From Clostridiaceae bacterium (GTDB lineage Bacteria; Bacillota; Clostridia; Acetivibrionales; DUMC01), in NCBI GenBank assembly GCA_012512865.1, contig JAAZDH010000156.1, positions 1 through 7,322 on the forward strand: a stretch of 7,322 nt of DNA, in the 5' to 3' direction. Under the pieces are notes generated by a model that worked only from the letters and a program-made list of their open reading frames with translations, was not told the origin of the DNA and ran no database searches. Positions 5,084 through 7,322 of this stretch are shown piece by piece (position 1 is the first letter of the stretch; each line of letters begins with the position of its first letter). A program made the translations under genes and the position numbers.

Positions 5084-5932
5084 ATGGCTGAAAAGGGAGT
5101 GTTGTACCTTGTAGCAACGCCTATAGGGAACATGGAAGATATATCCTTGAGGGCGCTGAGGGTTCTCAAGGAGGTTGATTTGATAGCAGCGGAGGATACC
5201 AGGCGGACACTGAAGCTCTTGAATCATTATAATATAAAAAAGCCGTTAACAAGTTATTTCGAATACAACAAGGCCAACAAGAACAACCTGGTCATAGGGG
5301 AACTGTTAAAAGGCAAGAATGTAGCCTTGGTATCAGATGCGGGTTCACCTGGAATATCGGACCCGGGTCAGGAACTTGTAAAACTTGCTGTTGAAAACGG
5401 AATTACTGTAACAATGGTGCCAGGACCTGTTGCTGCTATTGCAGGGCTGGTATTGTCGGGATTTCCTACTGACAGGTTTGTTTTTGAGGGTTTTTTACCT
5501 TCCAGGAAAAGCCTTCGCAAGGAAAGGATATTGTCATTGAAGAGGGAAACAAGAACCGTGGTAATTTATGAAGCACCCCACAAGCTTGTACGGACCTTGA
5601 AGGAATTATTTGCCTTGCTCGGAGAAAGAAACATTGCGCTTGCAAGGGAATTGACAAAGAAATTTGAAGATATTGCAAGGTGTACTCTTTCAGGGGCAAT
5701 CAAAAAATATGAAAATGAAGCACCGAGGGGAGAATATGTACTAGTATTGGAAGGAGCATCGGAAAAGGATATTATAATGGAAGCTGCAGAAAAATGGTCT
5801 TCCATAAGTATTAAGGAACATGTTAGTAATTACATGGAACAAGGCCTTGACAAAAAAGAGGCGATGAAAAAAGTCGCGGAAGAAAGGAATATTTCGAAGA
5901 GAGAGGTTTATAAAATCCTAATGCAGGAATAA
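5084..5932 (+). CDS. rsmI: 16S rRNA (cytidine(1402)-2'-O)-methyltransferase RsmI
   Basis: This tetrapyrrole-methylase-fold enzyme methylates the 2'-O of C1402 in the decoding centre of 16S rRNA with SAM. From the ATG at 5084 it has 282 residues, the normal length. Signatures are LYLVATPIGNMEDIS (7-21), AAEDTRRT (35-42), LVSDAGSPGISDPG (82-95), VPGPVAA (112-118), FEGFLPS (134-140), YEAPHKL (162-168) and LARELTKKFE (186-195). Residues about 240-282 form a helix-turn-helix-like C-terminal domain common in RsmI. The start is uncertain: the best ribosome binding site (5054-5063) favours CTG at 5069, which would add LEEKG (read MEEKG) in front; AAGGG immediately before the ATG is too close to serve. 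It is the last gene of the plus-strand series and is convergent with abrB. Confidence 0.95.
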   Translation: MAEKGVLYLVATPIGNMEDISLRALRVLKEVDLIAAEDTRRTLKLLNHYNIKKPLTSYFEYNKANKNNLVIGELLKGKNVALVSDAGSPGISDPGQELVKLAVENGITVTMVPGPVAAIAGLVLSGFPTDRFVFEGFLPSRKSLRKERILSLKRETRTVVIYEAPHKLVRTLKELFALLGERNIALARELTKKFEDIARCTLSGAIKKYENEAPRGEYVLVLEGASEKDIIMEAAEKWSSISIKEHVSNYMEQGLDKKEAMKKVAEERNISKREVYKILMQE

Positions 5933-6069
5933 TCCTCCTGAAAATTTGAAATACTTGAAAATCAAAATTAAAATTTTATAAAAACCAAAAATTGAAATTA
6001 TCATTGGGTAAAGGACAACCTGTAAAGCAAAAAACAAACATCGCCGGGTGGATGGAAATAAAAAACAAA

Positions 6070-6109
6070 GGATAAAAGCTTAGTATTAATACATACTAAA
6101 CCCTTATCC
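6070..6109. repeat. Long imperfect hairpin in the rsmI/abrB convergent gap
   Basis: GGATAA (6070-6075) pairs with TTATCC (6104-6109) and TTAGTAT (6080-6086) with ATACTAA (6093-6099), separated by a symmetric 4/4 internal loop and closed by a six-base loop. Read on the minus strand it is followed by TTTGTTTTTTATTT, so it could act as a second terminator for abrB. On the plus strand no T-run follows. Overlapping it is a perfect 12-bp palindrome ATCCCCGGGGAT (6106-6117). The rest of 5933-6142 is AT-rich and shows no gene. Confidence 0.55.
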
Positions 6110-6123
6110 CCGGGGATTCCTTC

Positions 6124-6156
6124 AAAAAAATTAAGAGCAAAACTAACTCTTTAATT
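6124..6156 (-). terminator. Putative intrinsic terminator overlapping the abrB stop
   Basis: On the minus strand AATTAAAGAG can pair, with one bulge, with CTCTTAATT across a nine-base loop that contains the stop codon, followed by seven T residues (A7 at 6124-6130 on the plus strand). The stem is AT-rich, so it may be weak alone and backed up by the hairpin at 6070-6109. Confidence 0.5.
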
Positions 6157-6382
6157 CTTTCATGCAAGCCTGGCAAATGTTTTTGCCCTTGTAAGAAATT
6201 ACGTCCCTTGCATCACCGCAAAAGATGCATGCAGGTTCATACTTCTTGAGTATGATTGTTGATCCTTCAACGTATATCTCGAGCGCGTCTTTTTCAGCGA
6301 TGTCCAGGGTTCTTCTCAACTCGATTGGCAATACAACTCTACCTAGTTCGTCTACTTTTCTTACAATACCTGTTGATTTCAT
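6143..6382 (-). CDS. abrB: AbrB family transition-state regulator
   Basis: This 79-residue DNA-binding protein has an N-terminal SpoVT-AbrB swapped-hairpin domain: MKSTGIVRKVDELGRVVLPI (1-20) with ELRRTLDI and a second strand region ending TIILKKYEP. AbrB-type proteins hold post-exponential genes silent during growth. The C-terminal part has C52xxC55 and C70xxC73, probably a zinc-binding knuckle as in other clostridial homologues; Bacillus AbrB lacks this pattern. The start at 6382 is chosen over an in-frame ATG at 6418 because AGAGGAGG (6398-6391) precedes it by eight bases and it gives the canonical N-terminus. It is convergent with rsmI and divergent from spmA. Its upstream region has a sigma-A promoter and a Spo0A box. 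Confidence 0.95.
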   Translation of the reverse strand: MKSTGIVRKVDELGRVVLPIELRRTLDIAEKDALEIYVEGSTIILKKYEPACIFCGDARDVISYKGKNICQACMKELKS

Positions 6383-6410
6383 AGTCAACTCCTCCTCTAA
6401 AATTACAGTA

Positions 6411-6417
6411 TTCGACA
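6411..6417 (-). promoter_or_regulatory. Spo0A box (0A box) in the abrB leader
   Basis: The minus strand reads ATTTGTCGAAT across 6420-6410, containing a perfect TGTCGAA 0A box. It lies about 10-16 bases downstream of the predicted abrB start point near 6427. In Bacillus subtilis phosphorylated Spo0A represses abrB through 0A boxes in just this position, which supports the reading. Confidence 0.7.
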
Positions 6418-6433
6418 AATATTGCCTAGCTTA

Positions 6434-6462
6434 ATAGTACCATATATGCCAATAAACGTCAA
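6434..6462 (-). promoter_or_regulatory. Predicted sigma-A promoter of abrB
   Basis: On the minus strand TTGACG (6462-6457) and TACTAT (6439-6434) are separated by exactly 17 bases. Transcription would start near 6427, leaving a leader of about 45 bases that contains the Spo0A box and the AGAGGAGG ribosome binding site. Confidence 0.7.
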
Positions 6463-6672
6463 GAATAAAATTAAATAAATTCAAAAAAATGTTATAAATA
6501 TTTTTAGAAAAATTTTATTTAATATTGAAATACTGTATTTAATTATATTATAAGAAATATAACAATTGTATTACCATTATGTTAAAAATATTTTAAATTC
6601 TTTATTTTTGTTTGAATAATTAGATAAAGTTTGAATTGTAGTAGTACAAAATTGTTGATAGCAACGATACGT

Positions 6673-6722
6673 GGCATGGTAATAAATGTTTATTCGTGCC
6701 TGGTACCATGCCTGGTACCAGG
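6673..6722. repeat. Compound palindromic element with two KpnI-like cores
   Basis: CCTGGTACCA (6699-6708) and TGGTACCAGG (6713-6722) form a perfect 10-bp stem around a TGCC loop. An alternative stem pairs GGCATGGTA (6673-6681) with TACCATGCC (6704-6712), enclosing AATAAA/TTTATT (6681-6686 with 6689-6694). GCCTGGTACCA is also directly repeated at 6698 and 6710. A perfect palindrome GTTTATAAAC (6722-6731) adjoins it. No gene lies in 6383-6837; the rest is AT-rich DNA with the abrB control region. The GC-rich element stands out from it and resembles a dispersed intergenic repeat. Confidence 0.7.
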
Positions 6723-6769
6723 TTTATAAACCCGTACAAATTACCATACGGTTATCAAGGTAATAGAAC

Positions 6770-6777
6770 CATACAAA
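6770..6777 (+). promoter_or_regulatory. Possible sigma-E-type -10 element for spmA
   Basis: CATACAAA matches seven of eight positions of the mother-cell sigma-E -10 consensus CATACAnT and lies about 60 bases before the spmA start. spmA is a sigma-E gene in Bacillus subtilis. The -35 region is not convincing, so this is a weak call. Confidence 0.25.
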
Positions 6778-6837
6778 CAAGCATATAATTATTATAAACC
6801 CCCGACTATTAAAAATAAAACCCCGGGAAGGGATTTC

Positions 6838-7322
6838 ATGTTAAACTATATTTGGCTTGGCATGCTCCTGTCCGGCATTATCCTGGGTATAATGAACGGA
6901 AGGATAAGTGAGGTTACGAAGGCAGTAATAGAATCTTCAGGCAGTGCTATCAAGCTTGGAATAAGCCTTGCAGGGATCATGTGCCTTTGGTCAGGAATTA
7001 TGAAGATAGCTGAAGAAAGCGGGCTTGTTAAAAGCATTGCCATGGCGGTGAAACCGGTATTGAAGTTCCTGTTCCCTGGAATACCACGAAATCATCCTGC
7101 CCTGGGTGCAGTGGTCATGAACCTTGCCGCAAACATATTGGGGCTTGGAAACGCAGCTACTCCCCTGGGCTTAAAAGCCATGGCCGAATTGCAGGAACTA
7201 AACCCTTTAAAATACGCGGCATCTGATGAAATAGTCATGTTTCTCGTTTTAAATGCTTCTTCCTTGCAACTGGTGCCTGCATCGGTAATTGCAATACGTT
7301 CACAGGCAGGTTCGGCAAACCC
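6838..7322 (+). CDS. spmA: Spore maturation protein A, 5' part
   Basis: This is an integral membrane protein of the nucleoside-recognition (Gate) domain family, needed with SpmB for spore core dehydration. The ATG at 6838 follows GGAAGGGA (6825-6832). The frame stays open for 161 codons to the window edge, so it is truncated at its 3' end; Bacillus SpmA is about 196 residues. Diagnostic features are hydrophobic stretches at about 4-19, 38-54 and 89-104 and the signature MNLAANILGLGNAATPLGLK (94-113), followed by a conserved MFLVLNASSLQLVP (134-147). The gene is divergent from abrB. spmB would be expected just downstream, outside the window. Confidence 0.95.
   Translation, partial: MLNYIWLGMLLSGIILGIMNGRISEVTKAVIESSGSAIKLGISLAGIMCLWSGIMKIAEESGLVKSIAMAVKPVLKFLFPGIPRNHPALGAVVMNLAANILGLGNAATPLGLKAMAELQELNPLKYAASDEIVMFLVLNASSLQLVPASVIAIRSQAGSAN

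Larger units (their letters stand above)
6404..6537. repeat. Inverted repeat flanking the abrB promoter
   Basis: TACAGTATT (6404-6412) and AATACTGTA (6529-6537) are a perfect 9-bp inverted pair. The similarity extends inward: the minus-strand copy reads AATATTTGTCGAATACTGTA and the plus-strand copy AATATTGAAATACTGTA. The two arms bracket the predicted abrB -10 and -35 elements. It may be an operator pair or a chance match in AT-rich DNA. Confidence 0.4.

Noticed and set aside
4824..5227. Several overlapping minus-strand frames over the trmN6/rsmI junction
   Set aside because: They are shadows of purine-rich plus-strand sequence, overlap two conserved genes and give proline/serine-rich products without motifs.
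5933..5995. Possible terminator for rsmI from AAAATTAAAATTTT
   Set aside because: The stem would be only five A-T pairs with no T-run behind it; too weak to call.
6225..6434. 69-residue plus-strand open frame across abrB
   Set aside because: It is antisense to the well-supported abrB gene and has no homology features or ribosome binding site.

Overview
The window looks like a chromosomal housekeeping and sporulation segment of an anaerobic, spore-forming Firmicute of the class Clostridia. The basis is gene content and order (tmk, darA, yaaR, holB, ricT, a 2[4Fe-4S] ferredoxin, trmN6, rsmI, then abrB and spmA), low G+C spacers, strong AGGAGG-type ribosome binding sites, a clostridial-type AbrB with two C-terminal CxxC pairs, a Spo0A box and a spore maturation gene. 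I cannot fix the genus from sequence alone.

Layout. Bases 1-3654 hold a co-directional cluster: the 3' part of thymidylate kinase (tmk), the c-di-AMP receptor PII-like protein DarA, the DUF327 protein YaaR (TTG start), DNA polymerase III delta' (holB) and the PSP1/RicT iron-sulfur protein. Bases 3655-3894 hold a promoter and a structured leader. These precede a 56-residue ferredoxin (3895-4065, GTG start) closed by a strong terminator. Bases 4152-5932 encode two RNA methyltransferases, TrmN6 and RsmI. A convergent gap with hairpins follows, then abrB on the minus strand (6143-6382). A roughly 450-bp AT-rich divergent region separates abrB from the 5' part of spmA (6838 to the window edge).

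How the genes fit together. The first cluster is the classic Firmicute replication, c-di-AMP and RNA-processing neighbourhood. The two methyltransferases modify tRNA and 16S rRNA. The divergent abrB/spmA region links a transition-state regulator to spore maturation. A Spo0A box just downstream of the predicted abrB start point fits the known Spo0A repression of abrB.

Most notable signals. (1) A previously unlabelled array of about fifteen degenerate 16-bp repeats fills the gap between darA and yaaR. (2) Similar degenerate repeats with other units lie inside or at the ends of coding regions: the HolB N-terminus (9 bp), the HolB C-terminal linker (21 bp) and the TrmN6 C-terminus (about 23 bp). 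Together they suggest local repeat growth as a habit of this genome. (3) A riboswitch- or attenuator-like leader upstream of the ferredoxin gene has a closing helix that starts at the predicted transcription start and matches no class I recognise. (4) A palindromic KpnI-like element (CCTGGTACCA hairpin) lies upstream of spmA. (5) The strongest ribosome binding site in the window points at a CTG codon upstream of rsmI. No defence system, transposase, CRISPR array, tRNA or rRNA is visible.
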